DNA of 7,080 nt. Origin: Thiobacillus sp. (GTDB lineage Bacteria > Pseudomonadota > Gammaproteobacteria > Burkholderiales > Thiobacillaceae). Where the stretch lies: assembly GCA_003510325.1 (NCBI GenBank), contig DONB01000143.1, positions 1 through 7,080 on the forward strand. Direction: 5' to 3'. The notes beneath the pieces were generated by a model. The model saw only the letters and a list, made by a program, of their open reading frames with translations. It had not been told where the DNA came from and did no database searches. The position numbers and the translations under genes were made by a program. The first letter of the stretch is position 1; each line of letters starts with the position of its first letter. Below, piece after piece: positions 5,692 to 7,080 of the stretch.

Positions 5692-5709
5692 TCTAGAGAG
5701 GTAAACGAA

Positions 5710-7080
5710 ATGGCTGGAGAATTTGGTAATCCCGAAGTTATCCAGGAGGAAGTCGACATCCTCCTGATCGGCGGTGGCATGGCTTGCTGCGGCGCCGGTT
5801 ACGAAGTCATGCGCTGGGCAGACGCCGCCAAGGCCGAGTTGGGCATGGACCTGAAAATCAAGCTGGTCGACAAGGCCGCGATGGACCGTTCCGGCGCCGT
5901 GGCGCAGGGTCTGTCCGCGATCAACACCTACATCGGCACCGAGCAGGATCCCGCCGACTACGCCCGCATGGTCTCCAACGACCTGATGGGCATCACCCGT
6001 GACGACCTGGCCTACGACCTCGGCCGCCACGTCGACGACTCCGTGCACCTGTTCGAAGAGTGGGGCCTGCCCATCTGGAAGACCGACGAAAACGGCGAGC
6101 GTCACGACGGCGCCCAGGGTCTGCCCGCGCTGAAGGACGGCGGCAAGCCCGTGCGTTCCGGCAAATGGCAGATCATGATCAACGGCGAGTCCTACAAGTG
6201 GATCGTTGCCGAAGCCACCAAGAAGGCGCTCGGCATGGATCGCATCCAGGAACGCATCTTCATCGTCAAACTGGTCAACGACAAGAACGATCCCAACCGC
6301 ATCGCCGGTGCCGTCGGCTTCTCGACCCGTGACCACAAGGTCTACGTGTACAAGGCCAAGGCCATCCTGCTGGCCGCTGGTGGCTGCGTGAACATTTTCC
6401 GTCCGCGCTCCGTCGGTGAAGGTACCGGCCGTGCCTGGTACCCGGTGTGGAACGCCGGTTCGACCTACGCGATGGCTGCCGAAGCCGGCGCCGAGCTGAC
6501 CATGATGGAAAACCGCTTCGTGCCCGCCCGCTTCAAGGACGGCTACGGCCCGGTCGGCGCCTGGTTCCTGCTGTTCAAGGCCCAGGCCGTCAACGCCTAC
6601 GGCGAAGTCTACATGGTGAAGAACAAGGAACTGCTGAACGACTACCCCCCCTACGGGCAGGCAGCCGTTCCCGCATCGTGCCTGCGTAACCACCTGATGC
6701 TGAAGGAAATGAAGGAAGGCCGCGGCCCCATCTACATGGACACCGTGACCGCTCTCGCGAAACTGCGTGAGACCCTGACCCCGCGCGAAGTGAAGCACCT
6801 CGAAGCCGAAGCCTGGGAAGACTTCCTCGACATGTGCGTCGGCCAGTGCGGCATCTGGGTGGGCGAAAACATCGAGCCGGAGAAGAAAAACTCCGAACTG
6901 ATGCCGACCGAGCCCTACCTGCTGGGTTCGCACTCCGGTTGCTGCGGCATCTGGGTGTCGGGTCCCGAAGATCTGGGCGCACCGACCGACGAAACGCACG
7001 CCGATGCGGGCAAGATCCCGGGCCACCTGCCGAAGGGCTGGAACTGGGGCTACCGCTCGATGACCACGGTCAAGGTAAAC
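5710..7080 (+). CDS. aprA: Adenylylsulfate (APS) reductase, alpha subunit, N-terminal part (3' truncated by window edge)
   Basis: AprA is the FAD catalytic subunit that interconverts sulfite plus AMP and APS through an FAD-sulfite adduct. The frame runs open from ATG 5710 to the window end, 457 residues of a family of roughly 620-660. AGAGAGG (5695-5701) precedes the start by 8 bases. The FAD-binding Rossmann segment reads ILLIGGGMACCGAGYE (17-32), with the acidic residue Asp54 at the end of the second strand. DRSGAVAQGLSAIN (59-72) is a hallmark of AprA within the fumarate reductase/succinate dehydrogenase flavoprotein superfamily. LLAAGGCVNIFRPRSVGEGTGRA-type FAD contacts follow at about 220-242. 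NRFVPARFKDGYGPVGAWFL (268-287) and GSHSGCCG (406-413) should hold the conserved active-site Arg (269 or 274) and His (408) known from the Archaeoglobus enzyme. The capping and C-terminal helical regions lie partly outside the window. Confidence 0.97.
   Translation, partial: MAGEFGNPEVIQEEVDILLIGGGMACCGAGYEVMRWADAAKAELGMDLKIKLVDKAAMDRSGAVAQGLSAINTYIGTEQDPADYARMVSNDLMGITRDDLAYDLGRHVDDSVHLFEEWGLPIWKTDENGERHDGAQGLPALKDGGKPVRSGKWQIMINGESYKWIVAEATKKALGMDRIQERIFIVKLVNDKNDPNRIAGAVGFSTRDHKVYVYKAKAILLAAGGCVNIFRPRSVGEGTGRAWYPVWNAGSTYAMAAEAGAELTMMENRFVPARFKDGYGPVGAWFLLFKAQAVNAYGEVYMVKNKELLNDYPPYGQAAVPASCLRNHLMLKEMKEGRGPIYMDTVTALAKLRETLTPREVKHLEAEAWEDFLDMCVGQCGIWVGENIEPEKKNSELMPTEPYLLGSHSGCCGIWVSGPEDLGAPTDETHADAGKIPGHLPKGWNWGYRSMTTVKVN

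Noticed and set aside
5182..7026. A 614-codon open frame on the minus strand opposite aprB and aprA
   Set aside because: Its product is rich in Gly, Ala, Val, His and Asp, as expected from the antisense of GC-rich codons. It has no recognisable domain, and the plus-strand genes are certain with complete motifs.
1..7080. CRISPR arrays, tRNA or rRNA genes, insertion sequences
   Set aside because: No regularly spaced repeats, no cloverleaf-like segments in the gaps and no transposase or terminal repeats were seen; all gaps are under about 180 bases.

Overview
The window looks like a chromosomal segment from a chemolithotrophic sulfur-oxidising betaproteobacterium, most likely a Thiobacillus-like organism. 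Three things point there. The left end carries a dxs-folE2 arrangement with a DXS sequence of proteobacterial type. The coding is GC-rich. The right end carries a homomeric ATP sulfurylase followed by the two subunits of dissimilatory APS reductase. This is inference from gene content and recognised motifs; no search was run. Nothing mobile, no CRISPR array and no RNA gene is visible.

Layout. Positions 1-705 are the 3' part of dxs (isoprenoid precursor synthesis). A good sigma70-like promoter with a small inverted repeat sits directly on the dxs stop codon and leads into folE2 (785-1597, the first step of folate/pterin synthesis). The end of folE2 lies inside a perfect 22-bp inverted repeat whose loop holds the stop codon. 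A minus-strand gene for a secreted DTG-type aspartic protease (1754-2404, or to 2401) ends at a clear intrinsic terminator. It is divergent from a class I glutamine amidotransferase gene (2403-3113), and the two start codons touch or overlap in an ATGCAT palindrome. A 137-residue protein that I do not recognise follows (3237-3650), with a strong ribosome binding site and its own terminator.

The right half is the sulfur module: sat (3817-5025), aprB (5206-5691) and aprA (5710 to the window edge, incomplete). AprAB interconverts sulfite plus AMP and adenosine 5'-phosphosulfate (APS). Sat interconverts APS plus pyrophosphate and sulfate plus ATP. In a sulfur oxidiser they run from sulfite to sulfate, conserving energy as ATP and passing two electrons to the respiratory chain. 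All three genes have GAGGAG- or AGAGAGG-type ribosome binding sites and read in the same direction. Between sat and aprB lies a 180-base gap with a GNRA-capped hairpin and a 10-bp palindrome, and no aprM gene.

No gene-free stretch exceeds about 180 bases. The large open frames on the minus strand opposite sat and aprBA are shadows of GC-rich coding. Most of the window is known metabolism. The less explained parts are the 137-residue protein, the folE2 end repeat, the touching divergent starts and the sat-aprB spacer.
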